From the NCBI RefSeq assembly GCF_003143555.1, contig NZ_CP029347.1:1550001-1614000 (forward strand): 64,000 nucleotides of DNA, given 5' to 3'. Positions 24,246 to 33,566 of this stretch are shown here, piece after piece (within the stretch, counting starts at the first letter, position 1; each line of letters opens with the position of its first letter). This DNA is from Saliniradius amylolyticus. Its GTDB lineage: Bacteria; Pseudomonadota; Gammaproteobacteria; Enterobacterales; Alteromonadaceae. The position numbers and the translations under genes are program-made. The notes below the pieces were generated by a model. The model saw only the letters and a list, made by a program, of their open reading frames with translations. It was not told where the DNA came from and made no database searches.

Positions 24246-25151
24246 ATGAGCCAGATAGACACACTGTCAGCCAAGCAGAAATACGACTTCAACAAACTGC
24301 ATAAACGCTTGCGCCGTGGAGTTGGCAAGGCCATTGCTGATTTTGCCATGATCGAAGAAGGCGATAAGGTAATGGTTTGCCTGTCCGGCGGTAAAGACAG
24401 CTACGGCATGCTTGAGATTCTGCGCTCTTTACAGCGCTCAGCCCCGGTGTCGTTTGAATTGATTGCCGTTAACCTGGACCAAAAGCAGCCCGGCTTTCCC
24501 GAGCATGTGTTGCCCGAGTACCTCGACGCCATTGATATGCCTTACCATATCGTCAATGAAGACACTTATTCCATTGTTAAGGACAAAATACCCGAGGGCA
24601 AAACCACCTGCTCTTTGTGCTCACGTCTGCGCCGCGGGATTCTTTATCGCACTGCCAGTGAGCTCGGTGCCACCAAGATCGCTCTGGGCCATCACAGAGA
24701 CGATATGATCGAAACCCTGCTGTTGAATATGTTTCATGGCGGGACCTTAAAGTCCATGCCGCCGAAGCTTGTAAGCGATGATGGCCAGCATATGGTGATC
24801 CGCCCGTTGGCCTACTGCTCAGAAAAGGATTTGGCCCGCTTCGCGGAGGTCATGGCATTCCCCATCATTCCCTGTAATCTCTGTGGTTCGCAGGAAAACC
24901 TGCAGCGTAAAATGATTAAGCAGATGTTGCAGGATTGGGATCAGCGCTATCCCGGTCGCATTGAAAATATGGCTCGCGCCTTACAGCACGTGACGCCCTC
25001 CCATTTGGCCGATACTGAGTTGTTTGACTTTGCCAACCTGAGAACGCAGGACAGTCCCTTCGAAGGCGGCGATATCGGCTTTGACGCCCCGGAGCTGCCA
25101 AGCGGTGCCCCAGAGCATCGTGATGATGTGCAGATTGTGGAGCTGTCTTAG
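24246..25151 (+). CDS. ttcA: tRNA 2-thiocytidine biosynthesis protein TtcA
   Basis: A 301-aa PP-loop enzyme. The ATP-binding SGGKDS motif lies near residue 53, with [10 protein letters not shown] and a later CNLCG providing the cysteines for the iron-sulfur cluster. TtcA adds sulfur to cytidine 32 of several tRNAs. The start at ATG 24246 (after AAGGTGGCGAA) is preferred, since an upstream in-frame ATG lies inside the uspE terminator. Conserved position after fnr-uspE. Confidence 0.93.
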   Translation: MSQIDTLSAKQKYDFNKLHKRLRRGVGKAIADFAMIEEGDKVMVCLSGGKDSYGMLEILRSLQRSAPVSFELIAVNLDQKQPGFPEHVLPEYLDAIDMPYHIVNEDTYSIVKDKIPEGKTTCSLCSRLRRGILYRTASELGATKIALGHHRDDMIETLLLNMFHGGTLKSMPPKLVSDDGQHMVIRPLAYCSEKDLARFAEVMAFPIIPCNLCGSQENLQRKMIKQMLQDWDQRYPGRIENMARALQHVTPSHLADTELFDFANLRTQDSPFEGGDIGFDAPELPSGAPEHRDDVQIVELS

Positions 25152-25813
25152 TCAGACTGCTCCACCCAGGCCGTGATACGCTTGGGCGCCTTTGGCAGGC
25201 TTAATTCGCCCCCCTGTTCAGTTAACCAGCTACTCGACAGCCTAATCTGACGGTCATGAACCGGCAGGTCAACAGGCTTGCCATTTAAGGTCACCTCGCC
25301 CGGCATTGGAGCGACATCAAACTGCAGCTGAATCCCTTGCGTTCCAGGCATTAAAAACGACAGGAAGCTCCCCATCTCATCAAAAAACACCTGGTACTGC
25401 TCAGATAAGGCCCTTAACTCGGCAAGGTCGTACTGCGTCTTGTTATATTCTGGCTTGGCTTCCAGCTGCACTGACATATCACAGTGCTCGGCAGACTCCG
25501 TCAATTGCAGTTTTACCTTGGCCTTTGCCATTTTTAAGGCACGCTCTGCCCAAACCGTAAACCGCCCTTCCTCAGTGACGGGCAGCTCGAATTTTTTTTT
25601 CTGAGTTACCAGAGTGGCCGATTGGATCTGACACAACTGACCGCCGGTAGAGCGATTATCGAGCAGGCCAAAAGCAAACTGCAGCGCTGGCATGGTGTCG
25701 TCGTCCAGCTTACGTACATGGCTGTAGAGACTTTTGTAATCGAGTTCAAGGGTGTTGGCGTTGACGGGGCAGCATAAAGCCGCGAGCACGGGGATAAGTA
25801 ATATAGAACGCAT
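25148..25813 (-). CDS. DUF2987 family secreted protein
   Basis: A 221-aa protein with an N-terminal signal peptide (residues 1-19, ending VNA). The mature part matches the DUF2987 pattern known from Alteromonas, Shewanella and Vibrio: [29 protein letters not shown], with one Cys pair (LCQIQSAT ... EHCDMSV). Periplasmic; function unknown. Its start abuts the Bax stop codon, so the two form an operon. Convergent with ttcA, overlapping it by 4 bases. Confidence 0.8.
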   Translation of the reverse strand: MRSILLIPVLAALCCPVNANTLELDYKSLYSHVRKLDDDTMPALQFAFGLLDNRSTGGQLCQIQSATLVTQKKKFELPVTEEGRFTVWAERALKMAKAKVKLQLTESAEHCDMSVQLEAKPEYNKTQYDLAELRALSEQYQVFFDEMGSFLSFLMPGTQGIQLQFDVAPMPGEVTLNGKPVDLPVHDRQIRLSSSWLTEQGGELSLPKAPKRITAWVEQSD

Positions 25814-26619
25814 TAGCTAAAGTATTTCCGGTTGATTCGAATCATCAATAAAAGTTCATCAATATAAGCCTGCCCGCGTTGAGAGTATCGCATCAGGCCT
25901 TGTGCCAGGCGCTCGGCCTTGACAGAGCGTTGCAGCTGACGCAAACGGGCGCGGATGGTGCGTAAGTCAGCGTAAGCACTGTTGGTATTGATATTATGCA
26001 GATAGGCGGCTACCGCCTGTTCCAGGCTGTCGAACTTAGCCACCTCATGGCTGGCTCCCTGGTTGCGCTGTTTTGGCACAAAGCCACAGCCGCGGCTAAA
26101 GCACCACATCCCAAAGAAGTTGTAGCCCTGACGGGCAAAGCGTGAGGTTCCCCAGGCAGACTCATTGGCAGCCTGAACCAAAACCAAAGCTTCTGGGACG
26201 ATATCCAGCCGTTCGAGTAACGGTGTCAGGCCGGCATCGGTATCAGGTACTGCGACTTCATAGTGTTCAGCGAGTGTCTCCAGTCTGGAATTCTGTATCG
26301 GGGTCAGGGTTTCACCGGCTCGCCAGATTTCCCGAACCGCCAACACAAACAAGCGCTGCTCCAATATACGCTCATTTTGTTTTTCAATGACTGGCTGCAG
26401 ATATTGGAAGAAGGCGCGCTTTTTTTGCTTAACATCACTGAATCGGTCAAAGTCCGGAATTCGGCTGACCGGTGATGGTGCGTCAGGAGCCACAGCATCT
26501 GGCTGTGGCGTCTTGGGCCAAAAAGGATACAGCACGGCCGAAACACCAATAACGGTGATCAGAAGCCACTTGGCCCGTTTACGCCAGCGTTTAAGCCTTG
26601 AATACGGACTCGCCTTCAT
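25813..26619 (-). CDS. Bax-like glucosaminidase-domain protein
   Basis: A 268-aa protein from the start at 26619, which has AGGAGG upstream; an earlier in-frame start would overlap the neighbour by a further 100 bases. One N-terminal membrane anchor (residues about 14-32). The C-terminal half is the FlgJ/Bax-type glucosaminidase domain: ALVLVQAANESAWGTSRFARQGYNFFGMWCF with the catalytic Glu in ANESAWG. Such enzymes cut peptidoglycan between GlcNAc and MurNAc. Cellular role of Bax is unclear. Confidence 0.85.
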   Translation of the reverse strand: MKASPYSRLKRWRKRAKWLLITVIGVSAVLYPFWPKTPQPDAVAPDAPSPVSRIPDFDRFSDVKQKKRAFFQYLQPVIEKQNERILEQRLFVLAVREIWRAGETLTPIQNSRLETLAEHYEVAVPDTDAGLTPLLERLDIVPEALVLVQAANESAWGTSRFARQGYNFFGMWCFSRGCGFVPKQRNQGASHEVAKFDSLEQAVAAYLHNINTNSAYADLRTIRARLRQLQRSVKAERLAQGLMRYSQRGQAYIDELLLMIRINRKYFS

Positions 26620-27334
26620 TCGAGCCTCCTGAGCCTTGAATATACACTGTAACCCCAAATAACTCGCGGTACAGTACGCCTTTGACATTATAATAAAACG
26701 GCAGCACCCAGATAGCCGCAATGCCGAAACTGGCCACTACCAATAACATTAGCAGTGCAAACAGAAAATACAGCGCGATAAATTGTAGCCACAACTGACT
26801 CACCGATAGGATTGAGTACCAGATGGCTTTCAGTGGCGTCAGTTTCTTTTCGATGATGAGTGGCAGTGCGAAGCCAGTGGCGATCATCAGATATATCCCT
26901 GGCACAATGAGCAGCATTAATCCCAGCTCCACAAGTAAACTGACGACCAGTGCGGTTACCGACAGGTACAGCGTTTTGGGAATAAAATGAAACAGATGAT
27001 CCAAGCGAGATACACCACCAACGCTATGGTTAATGCCCATCATAAGCAGGCCAGTGATCAACGGCGCCATTAACAAGGTTAAGACTAAGTTGGTGGCTAA
27101 CTGTACATTAGGATCGGTGAGTGCCAAGCCTCGGGTCTCGGATAACCAGGTTGTTGTCAGCACGACGACCAAGGCCGCAACAAACACCACTAATATCGCT
27201 TGTAATAATACCCACTTGGTAACTTGGGTTAGCTGCCAAGCCTCCTTGAGAAGGGATTTCACATCAAGGCTGATCTCCCCTTTCAATGCCTTTTCCAGGC
27301 TTCCACCAATTGTCAGTGCTTGTTTCTGGGTCAC
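26591..27334 (-). CDS. Polytopic inner-membrane protein, uncharacterised
   Basis: A 247-aa protein with about five or six membrane helices (residues about 40-62, 80-102, 118-150 and 165-215) and short charged ends. It resembles the YciC-like group of uncharacterised membrane proteins. It overlaps the Bax start by 29 bases, so both are co-expressed. No transport or catalytic motif is visible. Confidence 0.65.
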   Translation of the reverse strand: MTQKQALTIGGSLEKALKGEISLDVKSLLKEAWQLTQVTKWVLLQAILVVFVAALVVVLTTTWLSETRGLALTDPNVQLATNLVLTLLMAPLITGLLMMGINHSVGGVSRLDHLFHFIPKTLYLSVTALVVSLLVELGLMLLIVPGIYLMIATGFALPLIIEKKLTPLKAIWYSILSVSQLWLQFIALYFLFALLMLLVVASFGIAAIWVLPFYYNVKGVLYRELFGVTVYIQGSGGSNEGESVFKA

Positions 27335-27455
27335 TGCTTAAACCTTCGCTGTAAAAGTGGCGACATAATACCAGCCACACAATGAAATGTCGGTACTCCC
27401 TTCGTTTCCAAAGTGGTCAAAATGTTTACTTATTTAGTAAATTAGCCAATAAAAA

Positions 27456-27467
27456 GTTACGCGTAAC
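27456..27467. promoter_or_regulatory. Palindrome GTTACGCGTAAC upstream of the GVG-repeat gene
   Basis: A perfect 12-bp palindrome in the divergent region between 27334 and 27566, 98 bases before the rightward gene. The same core is found at 12683-12694. Possible operator. Confidence 0.4.
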
Positions 27468-27565
27468 AGACCTAATTTTATTAAGTTGTTGATATTGAGG
27501 CAGTTATTATTTGGCCCGATGCTTGCTGAATCAAGATCTGTTCATAGCACTAAGAAGGAAGAATT

Positions 27566-28174
27566 ATGCACATCCCTGCTGTATTACTAACAACTCTGGT
27601 TATTAGCACCTCCGTGGTGGCCTCTGAGAAAGTATCACTGAGCGATCAACATCCTGTGAGCGCCAATAGCCAGGTTGAGCTGGATATCCCTGTGGGTGAA
27701 CTGGATATCCAAGTTCATGACCAGCCTGAAGTTCGCTACGAGGTGAAAATCGAAGAACAGGATGGTAACTGGTTTGGTAGCGTTGACCTGTCCGATGTTG
27801 AGGTGAATGTTAAACACAATGACCAGCGTTTATATCTGTCGATTGATGACGATGACATTCACCAGCACTGGATTATCTGGCTACCGTCCGATGCAAACCT
27901 TGAGGTGGATCTGGGCGTTGGTGAGGTCAATATCGCCGGCGTACAACAGAACCTGATGATGGAAGTCGGCGTGGGTTCTGTGGATGTATCACTGGGGGCA
28001 AAAAATTATCACTCTATTCGTTTAGAAGCTGGTGTGGGTGACGCCGATCTCAGTGGTTTTAAAGATGTTGAGCAGGAGCGGAGTATCGTGTCTCAAGATG
28101 TGCATTGGCGCGGCAACGGCCAATACGAAGTCGATATTGAAGTCGGCGTGGGTGATGTGGATGTCCATTTCTAA
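27566..28174 (+). CDS. Secreted GVG-repeat beta-solenoid-like protein
   Basis: A 202-aa protein with a signal peptide (residues 1-19) and RBS AAGGAAG. Five short units of the form (V/I)G(V/E)(V/L)D(I/V) recur (IPVGELDIQV, LGVGEVNIAG, VGVGSVDVSL, AGVGDADLSG, VGVGDVDVHF), the pattern of DUF4097-type adhesin or polar beta-helix proteins. It is acidic and Asp-rich. Likely periplasmic or outer-membrane associated. Function unknown; the repeat gives the rungs of a beta-solenoid. Confidence 0.65.
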   Translation: MHIPAVLLTTLVISTSVVASEKVSLSDQHPVSANSQVELDIPVGELDIQVHDQPEVRYEVKIEEQDGNWFGSVDLSDVEVNVKHNDQRLYLSIDDDDIHQHWIIWLPSDANLEVDLGVGEVNIAGVQQNLMMEVGVGSVDVSLGAKNYHSIRLEAGVGDADLSGFKDVEQERSIVSQDVHWRGNGQYEVDIEVGVGDVDVHF

Positions 28175-28201
28175 AACGGATTCCGCTGAACTCAGACGTT
28201 A

Positions 28202-28837
28202 CTAACCCGCGGGCCAGACCAGTTTGATTGCCAGGGCGATTAATGCCAGGCCCATAAGGCGGTCAAACCAATGGCCCCGACGTTGCAGCCAGTCACGCAC
28301 CTTACCCGCGCTCAACAACAGAGACAAACCGATAAACCAGATGCCGGTGGCCAAGGCCAGGTAACCACCGTACATCAGTTTAATTGCGATAGGTGTTTGC
28401 TGTGAAATCGCCACTGCGAAAAGGGATAGAAAGAACAGTGTTGCCTTTGGGTTAAGGCCATTAGTGATAAAGCCAATGACAAAAGCGCGCTTGTCCGAGA
28501 TGGATTTTACCGCTGTAGATGGCGAGTCTTCTGTCCCGGGCTTCGCGGGTTGACTGCGTAGCGCTCCCCAGGCGATATACAACAAGTAAACCGCTGCGAC
28601 ATAGCTCAGTAACTGAAAAAGCCAGGGAGTCGTTTTGATGATAAGGCCAATCCCGAGTAACGAATAGGCCACATGTAGCAAGATAGCGACGCCGATTCCT
28701 AAGCTGGTCATAATTGCAATGCGCCGGCCAAACCGGATGCTGTGGCGCACCACAATCGCAAAGTCCGGTCCCGGGCTGGCTACCGCAAGTAAGTGAACCG
28801 TGGCGATAGTGATAAATTCCAGCCAGTATTGTTGCAT
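28202..28837 (-). CDS. LysE/RhtB-family exporter
   Basis: A 211-aa protein with about six membrane helices and the family N-terminus HLLAVASPGPDFAIVVRHS. LysE/RhtB proteins export amino acids or related metabolites. The substrate cannot be told. It starts two bases after the cobB stop and is the third gene of the nagR-cobB-lysE operon. Confidence 0.88.
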   Translation of the reverse strand: MQQYWLEFITIATVHLLAVASPGPDFAIVVRHSIRFGRRIAIMTSLGIGVAILLHVAYSLLGIGLIIKTTPWLFQLLSYVAAVYLLYIAWGALRSQPAKPGTEDSPSTAVKSISDKRAFVIGFITNGLNPKATLFFLSLFAVAISQQTPIAIKLMYGGYLALATGIWFIGLSLLLSAGKVRDWLQRRGHWFDRLMGLALIALAIKLVWPAG

Positions 28838-28839
28838 GA

Positions 28840-29544
28840 TTACCGCAGCTCCAAGATCTCATTCACCCAGTCAGGCACCAATTCCGAGGCTCGTCCCCGG
28901 CGTTTTTCCTTAAAATCGCTATCGCTGGACTCCAGGTTTAACTCAAGGGTATGTGCGCCATTACGGTTGGCCTCAGCAACCAGCCCTGCGGCGGGATAGA
29001 CGGTGCCAGAGGTACCAATAGCCACAAAAATATCCGCTTGCCAGAGCGCTTCATAGATTTCGTCCATGTACAGTGGCATCTCACCAAACCAGACGATATG
29101 GGGCCGCATTGAGCTTGGTGGCTCACAGCACCGACAGTGGTTTGCGCGATCCAGCTCTCCCTTCAGAAGCATCAGTTTGTCGGTACGGCAGCAACGGGCC
29201 TTGAGCAACTCTCCGTGCATGGGAAGCAATCGTTTGCTGCCAGCGCGCTGATGCAGGTCATCCACATTCTGAGTAACAAGGGTAAAACGTCCACCCAGGT
29301 ACTGCTCCAGTTGCACCAGAGCGTGATGGGCCGCATTCGGTTGCACCTGACCGGACAGTAACGCCTGGCGTCGCAAGTTATAGAAGCGGTACACCAGATC
29401 GGGATTACGGGCAAAGGCTTCGGGGGTTGCCACCTCTTCGACCCGGTGCTCTTCCCACAAGCCGTTATTATCGCGGAACGTTTTCAGTCCTGACTCGGCG
29501 CTGATACCTGCACCGGTCAAAACCACAACATTAGGTTTGCTCAT
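28840..29544 (-). CDS. cobB: NAD-dependent protein deacylase, sirtuin (CobB)
   Basis: A 234-aa sirtuin from ATG 29544. Motifs: [21 protein letters not shown] (NAD binding), [12 protein letters not shown], catalytic His in LPMHGEL, four zinc cysteines (ARCC and HCRCC) and VWFGE. CobB removes acetyl and succinyl groups from lysines and activates acetyl-CoA synthetase. Its start overlaps the end of the nagR gene by 14 bases, so it is translationally coupled to the GlcNAc repressor; GlcNAc breakdown releases acetate, giving a plausible link. Confidence 0.92.
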   Translation of the reverse strand: MSKPNVVVLTGAGISAESGLKTFRDNNGLWEEHRVEEVATPEAFARNPDLVYRFYNLRRQALLSGQVQPNAAHHALVQLEQYLGGRFTLVTQNVDDLHQRAGSKRLLPMHGELLKARCCRTDKLMLLKGELDRANHCRCCEPPSSMRPHIVWFGEMPLYMDEIYEALWQADIFVAIGTSGTVYPAAGLVAEANRNGAHTLELNLESSDSDFKEKRRGRASELVPDWVNEILELR

Positions 29545-30574
29545 AGGGTTGTTGGGTAGATTCGCGGATGACCAGCTGAGGCTCAAAGTGGAAATGGCCA
29601 ATGCGGGTATCTTTCGCTCTCGTCCCCCGCTGGGCGGCGATATTATTAACCAACATGGAGGCTGCTTCCCGCGCGATGTCATTAGTAGGTTGCGCAGCTG
29701 TAGTCAGCTTGGGCCAGGTCTGGCGTGAGAAAGGGCTGTCCTCAAAGCCTGCAATCGCCAGTTGGACCGGCACATCCACCCCCAGCAAGCGGGCGGCAAA
29801 TAAGGCGCCCGCAGCTATTTCATCGTTACAGGCAAAAATTGCAGAGGGCGGATTGTCCAGCTGCAACAGTTGCTTCGCTCCCTGTACTCCGGTTTCGAAG
29901 GAATAACGCCCCTCATAAACATAACCAGGCTGAAAACGGATGTCATTGTCGGACAGTGCAGCCTTATAGCCATTTAAGCGTTCAGTCGTAGAGCGGTGAT
30001 CTTTATCACCACTGATAAAGGCGATCCGGGAATGTCCCTGACAGGCCAGATGTTGCGTAATGTTATAAGCCGCCTCATGGTCGTGCACATAGATGCTGGC
30101 GTAATTTTCTTTACTCTCAAATGAACCGGATATGATACGCACAAAGGGAATAGCCATCTCAGTCAGGCGCTCCAGTACGTGCGGCATCTCCGATAATGGC
30201 GGCGAGATCACCAATCCGGCCAATTGAGATTTGCGGACCATCGCTCCCAGTTCGTCACAGATATTTGCAGCACTGGCGTCACAGGGATGGATCACCAGTT
30301 CATAGCCTTGCTCACGGCATTCATCCAAAATACCGTTTTGCATCCCAATTACGTAATAGGCATTTGGGTTATCGTATACGTAACCGATAGTGTAAGAGCG
30401 GGTCCCCGCCAAATTACGCGCGGCCTTGTTGGGCTCATATCCTAACTTTTCAATAGCTTGGGTAACGCGTTTAACCGTTTCATCCTTAACGGAGTTTTCC
30501 TTGTTAATAACCCGGGAAACGGTCTTGATGGAAACGCCGGCTTCATGAGCGACGTCCTTTATGGTTGCTTTCAT
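29531..30574 (-). CDS. nagR: LacI-family repressor of the GlcNAc locus (NagR-type)
   Basis: A 347-aa LacI/GalR regulator starting at ATG 30574. The N-terminal HTH ([24 protein letters not shown]) and hinge are followed by a periplasmic-binding-protein-like effector domain. Four copies of a LacI-type palindrome TGACAACGYTGTCA lie upstream of the divergent TonB receptor, the hex/sulfotransferase pair and nagK. NagR of this class binds such sites and releases them on GlcNAc-6-P in Shewanella and relatives (family knowledge). The first gene of an operon with cobB and lysE. Confidence 0.85.
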   Translation of the reverse strand: MKATIKDVAHEAGVSIKTVSRVINKENSVKDETVKRVTQAIEKLGYEPNKAARNLAGTRSYTIGYVYDNPNAYYVIGMQNGILDECREQGYELVIHPCDASAANICDELGAMVRKSQLAGLVISPPLSEMPHVLERLTEMAIPFVRIISGSFESKENYASIYVHDHEAAYNITQHLACQGHSRIAFISGDKDHRSTTERLNGYKAALSDNDIRFQPGYVYEGRYSFETGVQGAKQLLQLDNPPSAIFACNDEIAAGALFAARLLGVDVPVQLAIAGFEDSPFSRQTWPKLTTAAQPTNDIAREAASMLVNNIAAQRGTRAKDTRIGHFHFEPQLVIRESTQQPYEQT

Positions 30575-30741
30575 TAATTTTTCCACCGCGATGAATAAAG
30601 GATAAATAACATGAATCCCCCAACTAAATCCAGCCAAGTCATTGAGCTTACGTACTTCGGCAGGAACAGCGAGCCCCGGCCCTGTAATTTTTTTGTAAAC
30701 GCCAGGTTGCAGAGGTAAATATAATGGTGTAAGTTGTGATT

Positions 30742-30759
30742 CATGACAACGCTGTCATG
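30742..30759. promoter_or_regulatory. NagR operator 1 (CATGACAACGCTGTCATG)
   Basis: Extended palindrome in the divergent nagR / TonB-receptor region, 168 bases from the nagR start. Same core as operators 2-4. Confidence 0.75.
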
Positions 30760-30807
30760 GCTGATGTACCCTACTGCTGGGATTGCCAACTTTAAAAAAC
30801 AACAATA

Positions 30808-30823
30808 ATGACAACGCTGTCAG
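30808..30823. promoter_or_regulatory. NagR operator 2 (core TGACAACGCTGTCA)
   Basis: Core at 30809-30822, 29 bases before the TonB-dependent receptor ATG and 65 bases after operator 1. Position suggests direct repression of the receptor promoter or its leader; two sites could allow looping. Confidence 0.8.
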
Positions 30824-30850
30824 TATAAACTTAAAACGCGAGAGGGCATC

Positions 30851-33463
30851 ATGAAACAACTCAATAAAATAACTCGAAGCTTGAAACTGGCATTGATGGT
30901 GGGTTCCACCTTAAGTGCTCAGCAAGTCTTGGCTCAACAGGAAGATAACAACGCTCAGAACAATAGTGCTGATGATGTGGAAGTTATCCAGGTCAGTGGT
31001 ATTCGGGCATCCCAGGCCAAGAATCTTAATCAAAAACGCTTTTCTGACTCCATTGTGGACGCCATTACCGCAGAGGACATTGGCAAGTTCCCTGACAAGA
31101 ACGTTGCCGAATCCTTGCAAAGGATTCCGGGAGTTACCATTCAGCGCCAGTTTGGTGAAGGGGCTGCGGTTTCTATTCGTGGTGTAGGTAATGAGCTAAC
31201 CAAGACTACCCTAAATGGTCAAAACGTTGCCTCTACCGGTTGGTTTGTTCTGGAACCGGCAAAACGAAGCTTTAACTATGAACTACTCCCTTCTGAACTG
31301 GTTGGGGATCTGGAAGTTTATAAGAGTTCACAGGCGGACATCGCCGAAGGTGGTGTCGGGGGTACGGTTATTGTTAATACCCGTAAGCCGCTGGATCTCG
31401 ATCCTAATACCGTTTATGCGTCGCTCGAAGGCTCCTACCAAAGTGACTCTGAAGAAACTGATCCTCAGCTTTCCGGCCTTTACAGCTGGAAAAATGACGA
31501 TGGCAACTTTGGCGTATTAGTGAGTGCCGTCGCTCAGAAGCGCAACCTGGCTCGCCAGGGGAACGAGGCGTTCTGGCAATGGGGCGCAGGCCCTGTAGGC
31601 TTTGAACAAGAGCGTGAGCGTAGTGCCTTTACCACGGCAGTCCAGTATTTGCCTACCGACAACCTTGAGTTGGTAGTTAACTATATGGACATGCAAATGG
31701 AGGCTGATAACACCAACTACGCATTATGGTTAACTCAGGCTGATACCACCTGGGGTGATACCAGTGCCACCGAGGAGTTTTTGGGTTCCGGGGACAACAT
31801 CACACCGGTAAAAGGTCCCATTGCAAACGCTTATTATCAGGCTCGTCCTCGTGAAGCGACCATGAATTCTGAAGTGTTTGATGTGGAAGCGAACTATACC
31901 GGTGACGGGTATGAGCTGCATCTTCAGGCTGGTAAAACAACCTCCGATGGTGGTACCGATTTTGAAATGGTCGTAGACGATGCCTTCTTCCCTGCGTCTG
32001 TGGTGAACAATGGAACGTATGACTTTACCAATGGTAACCAACAGTGGATGTTTGACAGCATTGAAAGCGCAAATGGCGCGGTCAGCGATATCTCGGATTA
32101 CGATCCTGGGCTGTTAGCCATGGGTACTGGCCCTAATTTCAACCGTACTCCCAAAACCGATGAAGAGACCTATTTCCAGGGTGATATTGAGTTTAATGTG
32201 GATTACGGCCCCATCTACGCCATCAAGACCGGTGCCAAGTTTGTCGACCACGAGAGTACCAGTCTGCGTTTTGAGTACACACAGACAGACGGCTTTGATA
32301 ACACCTTCGCAACATCAGAGTATGGTCAGGGTCTGGTAGACGTTGGCGTTGAGGATCAGTCCATTTTAGGACTGAATGTGGATGCGGTGAAAGATTGGGC
32401 CAAGGCGAGTATCACGGGTCAGGTTGAAGATCTTGGTGCTCACAGTGAAATCCAGGAAGACAACTTCGCCGCCTATGTGATGGCCAAATATCAAGGCGAC
32501 ATGATCCGCGGTAACTTTGGCTTGCGCTATGTTACCACCGATGCGACGTCAACCTTCTATGTGGATGGTCAGCGTACTAACGAGAAAGCGGATTACTCCC
32601 AAGTATTACCAAGCTTTAACATGGCGATGGACTTGGCCGATGATGTGATTCTGCGCTTCTCTGCATCACGAGCCATGGCGCGCCCACAATACATTGATAT
32701 GTATACTAACCCGGACGTGCGCGGCACTAACGACGATTTGCCCAACAACCAAATGTGGATCAAAGGTAACGTCGGCCTGCTGCCCTTTATCTCCGACCAG
32801 TTTGATTTGGGCATAGAGTGGTACTTTAATGATTCTTCTCTGTTGTCTGCGGGTTTATTCCAAAAAGACGTAAAGAACTTTGTTAATTTCAGCGAATACA
32901 GTGCCCCCGCTAGCGAGATTCCGTTCGACTTAACCGGTGACGAGGCCGCCAATGGCTGGACCGTTCAGGAGAAAGACAACGGTAAGACCGCTAAAGTCAG
33001 AGGCCTGGAACTTCAGTATCAACAAGATTTTGGTAACGGGTTTGGCTCAATTCTGAACTATACCTACACCGACACGGATACCGATAATGACACCTTCGTT
33101 GATGGCAACGGTGTTCTGAGTGACAGCTCACCTCATGTTGTGAACGCCAGCGCTTACTATGAAAATGATTCGTTCCAAGTACGAGTCTCATACAACTGGC
33201 GGGATGAATATATGATTCGTGAAACCGGTTCTTACGGTAACCGTCTGCACGATGACTTCGGTGTTCTTGACCTTAGCGCCACCTACCACGTCACTGACAA
33301 TGTGGATGTGAAGCTGGATGTGAATAACCTGACTGAAGAACATGCTAAGCAATTCGGTAACAACGCAGTGCCAACCTTCTACAGTGGCTTCCAGGATGGA
33401 TTCCCGTTGTATGAGTACGTTCTGGCCCGTCGTATTACCGCTGGCGTGTCCGTTCGCTTCTAA
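30851..33463 (+). CDS. TonB-dependent receptor for chito-oligosaccharide/GlcNAc uptake
   Basis: An 870-aa outer-membrane protein with a signal peptide (ending AQQVLAQ), a plug domain (DIGKFPDKNVAESLQRIPGVTIQR, GNELTKTTLNGQNVAS) and a 22-strand-type barrel ending in an aromatic residue (VSVRF). This FPDKNVAESLQRIPGV subfamily serves carbohydrates in Alteromonadales, Xanthomonads and Caulobacter. It is flanked by two NagR operators, so the substrate is probably chitin oligosaccharides. A terminator separates it from the SapC gene. Confidence 0.9.
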   Translation: MKQLNKITRSLKLALMVGSTLSAQQVLAQQEDNNAQNNSADDVEVIQVSGIRASQAKNLNQKRFSDSIVDAITAEDIGKFPDKNVAESLQRIPGVTIQRQFGEGAAVSIRGVGNELTKTTLNGQNVASTGWFVLEPAKRSFNYELLPSELVGDLEVYKSSQADIAEGGVGGTVIVNTRKPLDLDPNTVYASLEGSYQSDSEETDPQLSGLYSWKNDDGNFGVLVSAVAQKRNLARQGNEAFWQWGAGPVGFEQERERSAFTTAVQYLPTDNLELVVNYMDMQMEADNTNYALWLTQADTTWGDTSATEEFLGSGDNITPVKGPIANAYYQARPREATMNSEVFDVEANYTGDGYELHLQAGKTTSDGGTDFEMVVDDAFFPASVVNNGTYDFTNGNQQWMFDSIESANGAVSDISDYDPGLLAMGTGPNFNRTPKTDEETYFQGDIEFNVDYGPIYAIKTGAKFVDHESTSLRFEYTQTDGFDNTFATSEYGQGLVDVGVEDQSILGLNVDAVKDWAKASITGQVEDLGAHSEIQEDNFAAYVMAKYQGDMIRGNFGLRYVTTDATSTFYVDGQRTNEKADYSQVLPSFNMAMDLADDVILRFSASRAMARPQYIDMYTNPDVRGTNDDLPNNQMWIKGNVGLLPFISDQFDLGIEWYFNDSSLLSAGLFQKDVKNFVNFSEYSAPASEIPFDLTGDEAANGWTVQEKDNGKTAKVRGLELQYQQDFGNGFGSILNYTYTDTDTDNDTFVDGNGVLSDSSPHVVNASAYYENDSFQVRVSYNWRDEYMIRETGSYGNRLHDDFGVLDLSATYHVTDNVDVKLDVNNLTEEHAKQFGNNAVPTFYSGFQDGFPLYEYVLARRITAGVSVRF

Positions 33464-33494
33464 ACGGCGAGAAAGTAGACTGAGTGTATAACGT

Positions 33495-33519
33495 AAAAGG
33501 GGGCTTGCCCCCCTTTTTT
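33495..33519 (+). terminator. Terminator after the TonB-dependent receptor
   Basis: Stem GGGGGC / GCCCCC with TT loop, A-run before and T6 after. Likely partial, letting some transcription reach the SapC and halogenase-like genes while keeping receptor mRNA in excess. Confidence 0.8.
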
Positions 33520-33566
33520 GTCTCAGGCTTACTATAAGTCGCTCTTCACTTTTTAGGATAAGAACA

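Noticed and set aside
25592-25600. Nine-T run in the DUF2987 gene as a phase-variation tract
   Set aside because: It encodes three lysines in frame and is short; A/T runs of this length are common and give weak evidence for slippage.
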